A DNA stretch of 64,000 bases, taken from Odiellus spinosus. Its lineage: Eukaryota; Arthropoda; Arachnida; Opiliones; Phalangiidae. Below the pieces are notes generated by a model, which worked only from the letters and a program-made list of their open reading frames with translations, was not told the origin of the DNA and ran no database searches. Below are positions 47,918-58,558 of this stretch, piece by piece (the first letter of the stretch is position 1; every line of letters starts with the position of its first letter). The DNA lies in the NCBI GenBank assembly GCA_963920705.1, contig OY987227.1, positions 2,737,526-2,801,525 of the forward strand, in the 5' to 3' direction. The position numbers and the translations under genes were made by a program.

Positions 47918-48352
47918 TCACGAACCGTCTTGACACTTAACTGACCGAACTACGCGTTTGACAGCTAGTTTTGCGCCCTTCTTTCCCCTTTTCTTTGACA
48001 CCTTTGTAGTGGTTTTTCTCCTTCTTTTCTTAGGTGGTTTCCCCGACCCATACTGTTTTCAAAAATCGTCCAATGTTTCGGTTCCACGACGCTTGACGGC
48101 TTCTTTTATATCTTGACCCGCCATGACGTCGCCGAACACCCGCGTACCTGTCCCTAGCAGCTTTTTCCCAACGAATTTAGTTCCGTTGTACAATATAGGG
48201 GCGATATAACGCCCGAAACGAGCCAAAATATTGCCTATTCCATGCCCCCTTTGGTAGGACCTTCCTACGCCGCCCCCGCCCGACTGCCCATGGGCTTGGG
48301 CAAGGTAATATTGGGCGTAACAACACTTATCTAAGGCGGCCGTCCTACGCAT
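47918..48352 (-). pseudogene. Basic pX/pVI-like virion protein, broken
   Basis: The front part is glycine-rich and holds the YQRGHGIGNIL block, followed by GTKFVGKKLLGTG and GDVMAGQDIKEAVKRRG, a pattern repeatedly found just upstream of the capsid gene in Polintons. The rear part is a run of lysines and arginines (KPPKKRR, KVSKKRGKKGAK) suited to binding DNA. Function in the virion is inferred from position and composition. Broken. Confidence 0.7.
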
Positions 48353-49112
48353 GGTCTCAGGTGAACTACACACGAGAGCGTTCCGTACTGGAATGGTGCA
48401 AATTTCCCGAGGTGATCCATTATATGGATAGATATATTGTCAAAATACTTTTTCCCGACAGGCAGATAATAAGGACCGACAAACGTCTTTAACACCGAAC
48501 TCCCATACTTTGTGTTTTCGACCGGGATAATACGTAACAAGGGGACCAAGGAGTCCCCCACAATCACGTTATCCACTATGTCGGAGTAGATATACAGTTG
48601 CGACGGGACATGGAAATCGATACGTGCTGGATTTTTGGCTCTACCATGCACGTTCTGGTTGTCTTCGTACCCCAAGATATCCGAAATTCCGCGGGGAATG
48701 GTTAACACATGGTCTATCGAACTTTCCTCGTCGGTCTTTAATTTTATATAATCAGTTATGGGGTCATATAGGAAACACGCGAAGTTTGTGCGACAAATTT
48801 CTCCATCGTTAATCACGTGGAGTAGATGCTCGATGGATTGGTAGCTGCCCTCGGGCACGGTGTCCAGCTGTAATTTCGTCACGATATCCGGGGGTGCCGT
48901 TACCCCGCGACGAAACGCCATTACCTCTTTAAAAGTGTTTTTTTTTTAACATTATAAAAACTCGAGGTGTAAATAATTTCAACTAAAGCACATTCCCACG
49001 CGCCTTCAAGGGTTATGGGGTTGGGTAGTTTAGTGACGTAGGAAGCCATGGTGTTCCCCGGATAAATGTCCATCGAAGTGTCACTCGGGAGGGATAGATA
49101 AGGGTCGGACAT
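48331..49112 (-). pseudogene. Minor capsid (penton-like) protein, broken
   Basis: The N-terminal segment reads PYLSLPSDTSMDIYPGNTM, ITLEGAWECALVEIIY and FYNV. The remainder reads VPEGSYQSIEHLLHVIN, RGISDILGY, LYIYSDIVDNVIVGDSLVPL, LLRIIPV, GPYYLPVGKKYFDNISIHI and a C-terminal VVHLRP. These are the diagnostic blocks of the single jelly-roll penton protein of Polintons. The C-terminal end abuts the pX-like gene and the N-terminal end overlaps the ATPase frame. Broken. Confidence 0.85.
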
Positions 49113-49893
49113 TTTCAGCCTCTACCCAAGAATTTTGATTAGCCGGTAGTCCGACAAAAGAAACCAAATATTCCAATTTACCCTTTCTCTTTCGCTTCTT
49201 GATAACAGTGTCTATACTATATTCCTCGGGCTTCTTGCATCTAATGAGCTGTTGACCGTAAAACAAGCCAATTATATGCTCTCCGTTGTAGTCTTGAAGT
49301 CTATAGAGGTGAGGGTTCTTGTTCTCGAGTACCCCGGTTATTTGAAACACCTCCACGGAGAAGTCGAATAAGATATAAGAGTGGGGCTCCGAGGTAGCGT
49401 CCAAGTAACTGTCGAGAATAAATTTTGAGTTTCGGGGACATAATTGGCGCGCTAGAATATTAATTTGGTTCAAATCACGAGTTTGCTTGAAAAGAATGAT
49501 GTATGTCGCGTTTAAGGAAATTTCTCTGAAATTTTTATTGAATAGATTTTGTACAAGGAACAATATTGATATACTTTTGTGGTGGGAATATTTCGTGAAA
49601 ATATCCGCAATTAATGTGCCCTTATTTTGGCTCATAAGATTATCTAGAACTATTAGTACATTTCGCGATCCGTCATAAATTTCAACATCAGGTAGCCCCT
49701 CAATGAAATTAACATTTAGTTTTTTAATTTCGTCGTAAATCGGCTGCCAGGCGCTGTAATATCAGTCAACCTTGTCAATCGGGGGATCGAAAATTACACG
49801 TCGTTCTTTAATTATACGATGACATAAACTGGTTTTGCCGCTCCCGGAACTTCCCACAATCAAGGTACCAGAGGGATGATTGAATGGCAACAT
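49081..49893 (-). pseudogene. Packaging ATPase with an integrase-type chromodomain tail in the same frame, broken
   Basis: The N-terminal part is an FtsK/HerA-type genome-packaging ATPase: Walker A GSSGSGKT near 49,845, Walker B VLIVLDNLM near 49,645, then SILFLVQNLF, SLNATYIILFKQTRD and ILARQLCP. After SYILFDFS the same reading frame continues as VFQITGVLENKNPHLYRLQD and GLFYGQQLIR, and then a chromodomain-like segment (EEYSIDTVIKKRKRKGKLEY, VSFVGLPANQNSWVEAENV). That second part is what normally ends the Polinton integrase. No separate integrase core was recognised in the window. Whether this arrangement is ancestral or a late rearrangement is open. Broken. Confidence 0.8.
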
Positions 49894-50482
49894 TGCAAGC
49901 GTAGAAACAAGGGCGTAATGAGGTTAATTAACAGAAAACATTTTACTTTATAGGGCCTCTCCCACCGTCCCCCGCGCTCTCTCTCTCTCTCTCCGCGCGC
50001 TCGCGTACGCGTATTTCCGCGGGTCGCGTTTTTCGCGGGTATTGTAGGCTTAAATATTAATGTGGATGATAGAGAGTATTTTGTGCGCCTATAGCGGGTC
50101 AAATTACGATTTAGATTTTTGGCGGGAAAATTGGTTGAATATTGGTTTTGGTGGGAAATATTTCTCCTTAGAAATGCCATGCCTAAGAAAAACAGTATTC
50201 TTTGAAAATCTTGTTTGTTAAAACTACTAATCCCCAGTCTAAATGTAGAGGGGTCGACGCTTTTGAATAAAATAACCATCTACTACAGGTGTTTTTACAA
50301 TGGCCCGTGATGGAGCCCGCGCGAAGCTTACAAAAGGCGCTCGCTAGCTCGTCCCCCAAAAACTTTCGAATACCAAGAGGGTTGAAAATGGAGGGGTCAG
50401 GTGGATTCACGGAGAACCGAGCTTCCAACGCGCGGTGGGGTTTCTCGTCAAATGTAAACGCCTCGGTTCGTCCACGTGACAA
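49860..50482 (-). other. Polinton frames of unknown nature upstream of the ATPase
   Basis: The frame at 50,183-50,482 (MSRGRTEAFTFDEKPHRALE, then NPLGIRKFLGDELASAFCKL) has a plausible coding composition and could be an early Polinton gene. An overlapping frame at 49,860-50,279 looks non-coding and contains a CT/GA microsatellite near 49,975-50,000. Neither was recognised. Confidence 0.3.
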
Positions 50483-50732
50483 GGGTAAGGGGTAAGATTT
50501 TGGTTAATTCAAAACGGGTGGGTCAGAGGGGTAAGATTTTGGTTATATCAAGGGGGAAGAAAAGAATAAAAAAAAATCCCTCGAGTGACCATTGGCTCTG
50601 GACTCGATGTCCTGTGCCAAAAGGGGAAATTGTACAACCAAATAGTTGCGTACCCCCACCAATTTTTCCTTTAAAAGCCGGTGGTTTCGGTACTTGGGTC
50701 ATCTTTCGATCTCCAGATCAAGCAGCGCAGAC

Positions 50733-51680
50733 ATGAGCGAATTGATCGATGTATTAGGTTGGGTAAAATGGTGTATTTCCCTAGTATTGGGGGAAATATC
50801 TTGGTTTATTTCTTTAGTATTGGAGAAATAAACTTGTGTATTTTTAAAAAAAAATCTTAAATATTGAAACTTGTGTATTTTAGAAAAGGTTTAGCTTGGT
50901 TGGACTTAGCTTCTTTGGTTTTTAGTATGTTGAAAATAACTTGGTGTATTTCCTTAGTATTGGGAAAAATAACGTGGCTTATTTCTTTAGTATTAAGGAA
51001 AATAACTTGGTTTATTTTTTAGTAATGGAGAAATAACTTTGTTTATTTTAGATTTAGTTTTATTAGATTTTGTTTCCCTAGTCCGTTTTAAACTGGGCTG
51101 GTTTTAAATACGTTTAGATTTAATATGGTAACTTTAAACAACTTAGGCCCGATAAATAAGTTCATTTTAGCTCTTTTACCCCTGAAGTTTACCAGCTCAA
51201 ATGGGTGTAAAATTTTGATTTCCCTTTTTTAGGTGGATCAAAGAGGAGCCGATGTCTCCCCCCTCAACCCCAGGCGGATCGGCCTACTCCCCGGTCCCCT
51301 CGCCCGACGATATCCCGTGGGCGGCGGCGGACACGCCACCTAGCCCCCGGGCAAGCCGAGTGGGGTGCCCTGCTGAGTACGTCCTCCTCACGGGGACTGG
51401 GGAGCAGGCGGCCCCGTGGCGGGGGTACGCCGGGGTCCCCAATTGCCATTCAACGATGTATGTATTCTGATTTTTCAGACGTTAACAGCGCCCCAACTAT
51501 AATATTTTTTTTTGTTTTTAGAATCCTCGCCAACTATCAGTGGCTGTTCGCCACTTTCGAGGCGGAGGTCGGCGAGCGCCCGGTCTCGGCGCTTTCCCAA
51601 ATACGAGCTGTCGTGGCTAACCACCTAGCGCCTACCCACGGCAGCTTGTATTTGCCTGATTGCTTAGGGGATCGGTGAGT
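50733..51680 (+). other. Possible small multi-exon plus-strand Polinton gene
   Basis: An ATG at 50,733 lies about 65 bp after a TATA-like TTTAAAAG. Two GC-rich coding-like stretches follow: 51,252-51,460 (SPPSTPGGSAYSPVPSPDD, proline/serine-rich) and 51,521-51,675 (ILANYQWLFATFEAEVGERP, AVVANHLAPTHG). They are separated by a pyrimidine-rich AG acceptor, and the second ends in a GTGAGT donor. The spacer 50,765-51,060 is a degenerate tandem repeat. No domain is recognised. The gene model is inferred only from splice-like signals and base composition. Confidence 0.3.
50765..51060 (+). repeat. Degenerate tandem repeat, ~36-bp unit
   Basis: The phrase TTGGTTTATTTCTTTAGTAT with GGAGAAATAACTTGG and close variants recurs at about 50,770, 50,805, 50,945, 50,978 and 51,012. 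Confidence 0.65.
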
Positions 51681-51703
51681 CTCTATTTTACGTGCATTTC
51701 AAT

Positions 51704-52474
51704 TCAGAAAAAGGGAAATAGGCTTTTTAGGCCTTTGGCTAATAAATTTTCTTCGAAGGTTGATATTACCGAAAATGGGGAAATGTAGGTGGCGTAAAAT
51801 TGGTATACGCTTTCAAATGTCGCCGTTTGTTCCTCCGGGAAATACTGTGAGAGGGTGTTTCGATCATTGAACATGGCGTTCCGAATTTTAATTAAGACGT
51901 CGCCGATCGCGTGAAACATTTCTTCGATCACGTCACGGTGGGCATTTAAATACTCCAGATGGGTGGTAACGCTTTGGCAGACTCGGTGTAATTCCGTAGA
52001 CTCGGCAGCCGTAAGGGTGATATCTCTCTCGACCGACCCGCAGCTAATTAGCCGTAAAGTGTCATGGACAACCATTGCCTTTAATGAATTACGGCAATTC
52101 TCGTTGATGGTCACCCAAAAGGGAGTTTCTTGCCGCGCGTACGTCTGGGCTGAGAGGGTTCCAAGACGAAGCGCCATGGCCGCCCAGTCTTCAGGGGTGA
52201 CCGAGAAAGCTTCCAAATATTCTTTCGACATGAATCGAATCTCGGTATCAAGGGTGCCGTTAGCGAACCCGAAGGTTAAATACAGTTTTTCGCTCAGTTG
52301 AATCCTATGATTTATCTTTCGCCCGCTGGCAAACGCTGGAATTTTGCGCCGGTAGCCGGTCGCGGGGTCAACGAGAACTACTACAGAGAGGGAAAAGGGT
52401 AAATTTTAAAAAACCAAAAATAATGAAAGGACCAGGGTATACTTACAATAATTTTTGTTTGCGGGTGGGTTCAT
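51704..52474 (-). pseudogene. Polinton protein of unknown function, copy B (paralog of 43,709-44,449)
   Basis: From the ATG at 52,231 there are 175 codons, but similarity to copy A continues upstream (LSEKLYLTFGF and TEIRFMS). An exon start with an ATG near 52,474 is suggested by donor GTAAGT near 52,440 and a pyrimidine-rich acceptor near 52,385. The shared blocks with copy A are LYxTFG, FSVTPEDW, a TAAESTELHRV helix, the HLEYL block and YISP. A PC4-like single-stranded-DNA-binding fold is a guess from the FSVTPEDW pattern. It is convergent with the plus-strand frames to its left and divergent from the polymerase. Confidence 0.5.
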
Positions 52475-53355
52475 CTTGGTGGTTATAGAGGAAATAATGG
52501 TGGGTTCAAATTCGCTCGGGGTTTTATACTCCGTTGCCCCCCCCCTAATTTGAGGGTGGGGCAATAAAACACAGCTTCGTACCCCCACTTCTTATCTGGG
52601 GGGTCCGAAGCGTTAATTGGGGAGCGCATATGGATCTTTATGTCGAAATTTTGGAAACAAAGGCTAATCGCTTCCAACACGGCCAATATTAATATTACAC
52701 TTAAAACCATAATTTTATTTTGGGGTTTTTTCTGTAAAAATCTTTTCAAAGACGTAGCTGAGGAATGTCTTTCCATTGTAACCGTCTTGCGATAACTAAT
52801 AATTGAAACCACAGGTGTCGCAATATAAAGGGAATTATTCAAACGTGCTTAACAACCAGCGAATTTTAATCCTGTTTGATGTATTTTGACCCTACGTTGA
52901 CCTTTTGCCCCTATTGTCAAGAGCTTAAGGGTTTTCCCACTATTCTTCATTGCGTTTTTTTTGTTAGACCCCCGGGCTTGGGCGTGCCCGAGCACGAAAT
53001 GGACCCCCTGCTGTCACGAGATTACGCGGGGTTTTCCCCACATTCTTCAATACAATGGTTTTTTTTTTGTGACGTCATCCGGCTCGGGTGTGCCCGGGCC
53101 CGCACTGGACACCTGTTGCCGCGAGATTACGATTTTCCCAAACCCCGAACCACCACCCCCCGTGGCGTTTTTCATCTTACCCCCTGTAGAGCTTTTCTCT
53201 TCATTCACGGCAGGGGTCTCAAATATCCTGACACCGCATTGGTCATCACGTTTCTTTTGTTGTTTTGGGAGGGTGGAAAAACCCCACCGCAGGGGGGGGG
53301 GGTTCGCAGGTGTCAAGGGGGAACGCAGTTCCTTTTGGGGGGTTTTGGGGTAGAC
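52475..53355. other. Polinton intergenic region upstream of the polymerase
   Basis: Contains a diverged direct repeat: GGGCTTGGGCGTGCCCGAGC near 52,975 and GGCTCGGGTGTGCCCGGGCC near 53,081, each followed by a GAGATTACG block and Ts, with a step of about 106 bp. Reading frames on both strands (52,483-52,842 and 52,876-53,364) show no domain. This may be the regulatory region between copy B and the polymerase. Confidence 0.45.
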
Positions 53356-53363
53356 TATAAATA
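53356..53363 (+). promoter_or_regulatory. TATA box of the Polinton polymerase
   Basis: TATAAATA lies 50 bp before the polymerase ATG at 53,413, in a GC-rich context. The spacing fits a transcription start about 25-30 bp downstream with a very short leader. Confidence 0.6.
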
Positions 53364-53412
53364 GTGAGGGTGGTCGAATTGTAAAACCACTTCTAACTAG
53401 TAAACCTCTAAC

Positions 53413-56400
53413 ATGGACTCGGAATCTTTAACTTGGTTTCTGGAGGAGTTGGCCGTTTCCAGGCTTTGGCCGTTAGAGAAAATTTACCAGTTTTATTTTT
53501 GGCTATGTTTTTTAACTAACACTAACCCCGCCGTTGTACCGACCGTCCTGCTGGTGCTCTTGCGACACGTGAGTTTTAACCTTCTTCAAATCTTTTTGGA
53601 TCTCCTGGGATACATGAGCCAAATCCCCAAAGCACCCGAAGAATGTCAGACTATTGACCAACTCAATCTGTTTTGGAGTATGGTACCGGCTCGGTTTCGA
53701 GAAAGCTACCGCTTGCGCACGCAAAAACGGGCTGCCGAGCTCAAGCGGTCGCTAGACCATGAAATAAGACTGCTCGAGGATTTTATGAACTCCCAGCACG
53801 ACCGTGATATGGTTTCGTTTTTGGACGGGCCCGCGGGGGAAATAGCGTGGTCCCTACCCTCGGATTGGAGTTACTCAGACATGAGCGAGGACGGAGATGG
53901 CCACCAGCAACCACCCCCCGTCGACCTTGATTCGTTTCCCGATTGCGAAATCATGAACCGCGCCGAAAAATTTTATGAAAAATTTAATTTATTCGGTCGG
54001 GAGATCATCCTACAATTAACTTATGACATTGAAGCCGGAATCCGAAGGGTCACCGAGAGCGTGTTGGAACAGTTTAGATCGGATGACCTCGTTCAAATCA
54101 CGCTCCGTAGTCTTGCACTCCCCAATCGCCCGGAACTGGAACTCTCGTTCCAATTATTTGCGCTAATTGAAGATATCCTCTATGATGATGAAGTCGAGAA
54201 ATTTTTCCTGGGCCCGGTCAGCATTACCTTCAACATCGTGCGTCTGCCACAGGGAAACGGTTGCCCAAAAAACCGTGGAATCACACCATTTAACGTGTTC
54301 TGTAAAAGCCGACAGGGTATTGTCCGCATCGTGAATACTGATCCATTGTGCCTCGCGCGCGCCCTATGTGTGGCCCTTGCTCATCGCAAGTTCACCGACG
54401 ATCGCACGGGTGACGTGAGTCTTACGCGACCAAACAACCTCATGCAACGGGACGCAGCGCTAGAGCTTTGCTCGAAAGCCGGTGTCAAGACGGGCAAGGA
54501 GTGCGGCAGCGCGGCTTCGTTTCAAAAATTCAGGAACTATTTACATCGGTACTCGATCTTCGTCTATCAATTCCGGAACAATATCCCGGCCTTGGTTCTA
54601 GGCGAGAATGACCCCGCGGATACGCGACCCCGGTTATTCTTGTTACACGACGAAAAACATTACAACGTAATCACGAATTTGAAGCCCCTCTTCGGTGCGC
54701 ACTATTTCTGCTTTAAATGTCTGGAGCCCTACCGATTACCCCGCTCACATAAGTGCAATGACTTTTGCTTTCGCTGCATGAGAGACCAACTCTGTGATGG
54801 TGAACACATCGCGTGCGGCAAATGCTTAAGAACCTTCAAGGGTCAATCGTGTCACGATCACCATCTAATCGCGCAAGGGTCGAAAAAGCCCCTTTGCGAA
54901 CGAATGTTTAATTGCCCCGAGTGCTTTAAACTAATTGATTTTGATCGCCGCCGCGAAGCCCACACGTGCGGAGAGATGTACTGCACGGTGTGCAAAAAGT
55001 ACGCCCCTTCGGATCATTTGTGCTACGTCCAAAACATCATAGAAACACCCGCGAAATTACCCGCGAAACGACAAAAGAACAAAGTCCCCGCTTATATGGT
55101 CGTCTTCTTCGACTTTGAAACAATTCAAATCAAACGGCGAGAAGAAAAAGCGGGGGCTTTCGAACACGACGCCATTCTGTGCGTCAGCGAAACTGTTTGC
55201 GAGGACTGCATTGATATCGAAGGCTCGGGCGTCGTCTGCAATCGGTGCGCGCAATTCGGGCCTCGGCTAAATCGTTTCGCGGGTAAAACACCGGAGAAAC
55301 ATTTCCTGGACTATCTGCAAACCCTTCACGCGGTCAAAAGTGTCGTTCTACTGTCACACAATGGCAGTAATTACGACAACCAACTTTTGATCCGGGAAAT
55401 TATGAAGAAGGATTGGACCGCCGAACTCATTGTAAACGGCACCAAGATCCTCAAGATGAAGGTATTTAACCTTTTGTTTCTCGACTCGTGCAGTTTTATC
55501 CCGACCGCGTTATCAAAGTTCCCCGCCACCTTCGGCCTGAAAAATAGCGCCAAAGGCTATTTCCCCCATTTTCTGTTTAACGTGGTCGAGCACGAATATG
55601 ATCTTAGCCGCCAGTCCGAATGTAATTACATTCTAGAAAAAACTTCACCTCCTCCCGAAGCTTATGGGCACCAATATTTTGATAGCGCCGTGCAATCGAA
55701 ATTTTTAAAATGGTACGACGCGGAAACCAAGGCGGAGAAAGGCTTCAATTTCGCTGAGGAACTTGTTTTCTATTGCGAGAATGACGTCACCCTCCTTATG
55801 GCCGGCTGCCTCGCGTTCCGCAAAATTCTTTTAGAGGTAGCTGGCGTCGACCCCTTTGCGTGCGGCGCTATCACCCTCCCCGGAGTTTGCTCGTACGTTT
55901 TTAGAAAAAAGTTTCTAAAAAAAGATTCTATTGGGATTTTGCCCACTAACAATTACCGTCTCAAAGAAAACCAAAGTTTCGTAGCGATTCAGTGGCTCGA
56001 ATGGCTCGCCTATCGGCGGGGAATTGTCATTCAATCGGCCTATAACGGGAAAGAGGCCCGCATAAATAAATTGAAGGTAGACGGCTTGTGCGACAAAGAA
56101 GTCTTTGAGATCATGGGTAGCTATTTTCACGGTTGTACCACCTGCTTCAAAGTTAACCGCCAACAAACTTTAATGGGAGACCCGAGTCAGACTATGACCA
56201 AGCGATACATTCGCACCCAAAAAAATCTTGCGAAATTACAGTCGCTTGGTTTCCAAGTGACGGTAATTTGGGAGTGCGCGTGGACCGCGGAAAAGAAAAA
56301 TAACCCGGAGATTGAGGCTTTTTTGTCGCGGGAGGATATAAAAAGCAAAGTTATGAGCCCTTAAACCCGCGCGATGCTTTCTACGGAAGACGCACAAATG

Positions 56401-57585
56401 CTCTGAAACTACACCACAAGTTAGAGGGCGCTGATAAATTATTCTATTTCGACGTGACATCACTGTATCCTTTCGTGAATAAAACTAAAAAAACCCCGAT
56501 AGGACACCCGCAGATTCTCTTAAAAAACATCCCCGACGTTTTTTCATTCGAGGGCTTGCTAAAATGCGAGGTCCTACCCCCAAAAAATTTGTATCACCTC
56601 GTTCTACCGTCAAAAATCAACGTTAAACTAGTCACTGTAATATGACAAAGAAACAGGGCAAGCCGGTCTCTTTAGCGCTTATATAGACGCTTTTCTAGTC
56701 TATAAAACGCAGGCTAGCGGGTTCCCCTCAGATTGCTTCACTCAGGAGGACAAAGAGCGCTACGTAAGAAAATTCAAAGATATCGAGGGTATTCAATTAG
56801 ATATTAGCCAAGTAGCTTAGAATGACGGCTTAAGAAGCCTCTCAAAATACTTCTTGAATAGTTTTTGGGGGAAGCTAGGGCAGCGTGTGCGGACCCCCCG
56901 CACTGAGCTTATAAAAGAGCCTGGCAAGCTATACGAGCTTCTCTTGAACCCCGACATTGAGGTGAAATCGATTCTTCCCATAAATGACGAAACCCTTCTT
57001 ATCAAGTACGAGCCCACAATAGAAAATGAGGGGACCCTCAAGCACGGTAGCGTAACACTAGCCGCCTACACCACCGCCCTAGCTTGCCTTGAATTACTCA
57101 AATACCTCGAGATGGTCGGCAGAAACGCGTTTTACAGTGACACTGATAGCCTAATATTCCTAGCCCCTGGTGGCGAGTCGGTAATAAAGACTGGGGATTA
57201 TTTGGGGGAGATGAAGAACGAACTCGAAGGATATAGCCCTAACGCTTACATTAGCGACTTGTCTGCGGGGGTCCTAAAAACTACTCGATCCGCATTCACA
57301 ACCCCGACACCGGTTACTACCATGATGTCACTAAAAATCAAAGGTTTCAGGATCAATGCCTCCAATGAAAAAATCATTAATTTTGAAAACCTGAAACGTT
57401 TGGGGGGGGTCGGGGGTGAGAAAGTCGACGGGTACCAAGTCTCAATCCCGAAACAAATTAGGCGGTTGAATGACCATACCCTAATCTCACTCGATGAAAG
57501 CAAAATATACCTAGCAGTCATTGACAAAGTCCGAGTCCTCCCATCTTTGGAAACGGTACCGTACGGGTATACCGGGGATGATTAA
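53413..57585 (+). pseudogene. Protein-primed family B DNA polymerase (Polinton pPolB), broken
   Basis: Replicative polymerase of the element. The N-terminal region (residues 1-430) includes VRIVNTDPLCLARAL, typical of Polinton polymerases. A cysteine/histidine-rich zinc-binding segment follows at about 430-530 (CFKC, CFRCM, CGKC). The 3'-5' exonuclease has FFDFETIQ near 567, SHNGSNYDNQ near 648 and YCENDVTLL near 790. The polymerase part shows DVTSLYPF (about 56,450), NSFWGKLGQR (about 56,857) and YSDTDSLIF (about 57,132), the catalytic A, B and C motifs. It ends at 57,585, about 130 bp before the right repeat. A TATA box lies 50 bp upstream of the ATG. Broken, with a few interruptions in the second half. 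Confidence 0.93.
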
Positions 57586-57586
57586 A

Positions 57587-57719
57587 TTATATAACTTGAA
57601 AATAATTGTAAATAATCTGTATAACTTGAAAATAATTGTAAATAATCTGCATAACTTGTAAATAATTGTAAATAAACTGTATAATTTGCAAATAATCTGT
57701 ATAACTTACCGGTAAAAAA
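57587..57719 (+). repeat. 30-bp tandem repeat after the polymerase
   Basis: About four copies of a 30-bp unit containing ATAACTTGAAAATAATTG and AATAATCTG, the last ones diverged. It lies exactly between the polymerase stop and the right terminal repeat. Confidence 0.85.
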
Positions 57720-58127
57720 TTGTATAGTTTTAAGAATTTTGCAATAAAATGTTTTAACGAGGGCTTTGCCTTTAAAACTTGTGTTTTTTATCCCATAAGC
57801 ACACCTTAAGCTTATCTTTCTAGAGTCCCCTCTCCGACTCTAAAGACCATCCCAACTGAGACCAACATTTAAAATAGATCTCCGTACGTTCGCGAAATGT
57901 CAACAAAAATAGCGCGGAAACCCAGGGTGACTTAAAATAGCTCTCCGTACGTTCACGAGTGGGCTCCGCCACATACGTCACGTGGGACCTACGACAGGGG
58001 GGGAAGGGGTTTAAAAAATAATACTCCGTAGGTTCGCGAAAAAATCACGGGGGTAAAAATGGGGGATGAAAGGAGGGCGGAAAGGGGGGGGGAATTCTCG
58101 AATCGGTCAATCGCCCCACTCTTCTCT
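57720..58127 (-). repeat. Polinton right terminal inverted repeat
   Basis: Inverted copy of 43,266-43,703, ending CGCCCCACTCTTCTCT. It retains the three CGTACG-centred motifs (near 57,885, 57,945 and 58,030) and is about 30 bp shorter than the left arm owing to one indel in the C/G-rich tip. Confidence 0.95.
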
Positions 58128-58334
58128 TCCAAATGAATAAATTAATGTTTTTGGCAAATTGTGCTAGGCTCTTTAATTACCCTTTAAATCAATTTTTTCG
58201 CTGTTTTTGATGGTGCTTGGAATTTGCACCAGTCTGATTTTGTAGTTTAGACTTTCTCTTTGAGAATATAGCCACGATTATATCCTAGCTTTTAACGATA
58301 AGTCGCCAGCTAAGTTTTGTTCCAAATAAAAACA

Positions 58335-58336
<2 letters not shown>

Positions 58337-58366
<30 letters not shown>
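58337..58366 (+). repeat. (TA)n microsatellite
   Basis: About 14 TA units at the A/T tract of a satellite monomer. A shorter TA run lies on the other side of the MITE, which thus sits inside it. Confidence 0.9.
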
Positions 58367-58369
<3 letters not shown>

Positions 58370-58558
58370 GGTGGAACAGATAACAAAACTCAATAGCTTC
58401 TATGGGAAAAAATTTCAATGGGATTTTATCATTGAGCGCGGGCTATTAAAATTATTTTTTCACGTCTGGCGCGTGTTTATAGCACGCGCTCAATGTTAAA
58501 ATCCCATTGAAATTTTTTCCCATAGAAGCTATTGAGTTTTGTTATCTGTTCCACCCTG
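58367..58558. mobile_element. 192-bp palindromic MITE, TA target, CAGGGTG ends (Tc1/mariner-like)
   Basis: The element begins CAGGGTGGAACAGATAAC and ends with the reverse complement. The arms of about 80 bp (58,367-58,447 and 58,478-58,558) are nearly perfect inverted repeats around a short centre. TA lies on both sides. CAGGGTG ends with a TA duplication are usual in Tc1/mariner non-autonomous elements. Nothing is encoded. Confidence 0.85.

Larger units (their letters stand above)
43266..58127. mobile_element. Polinton/Maverick-type element, broken fossil
   Basis: A 14.9-kb virus-like DNA element inserted in a satellite monomer. Target duplication TCCAAA is present on both sides (43,260-43,265 and 58,128-58,133), and 6 bp is the family's usual length. 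The ends start AG and finish CT inside terminal inverted repeats of about 0.41-0.44 kb. Parts recognised: protein-primed DNA polymerase B, packaging ATPase, adenain-like cysteine protease, major and minor capsid proteins, a basic pX/pVI-like virion protein and an integrase-type chromodomain tail. There is also a BIR protein and several unknowns. The element is broken, with an estimated six to ten interruptions across its genes. The two repeat arms are still similar apart from one indel of about 30 bp and scattered changes, so the insertion is not very old. Confidence 0.95.
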
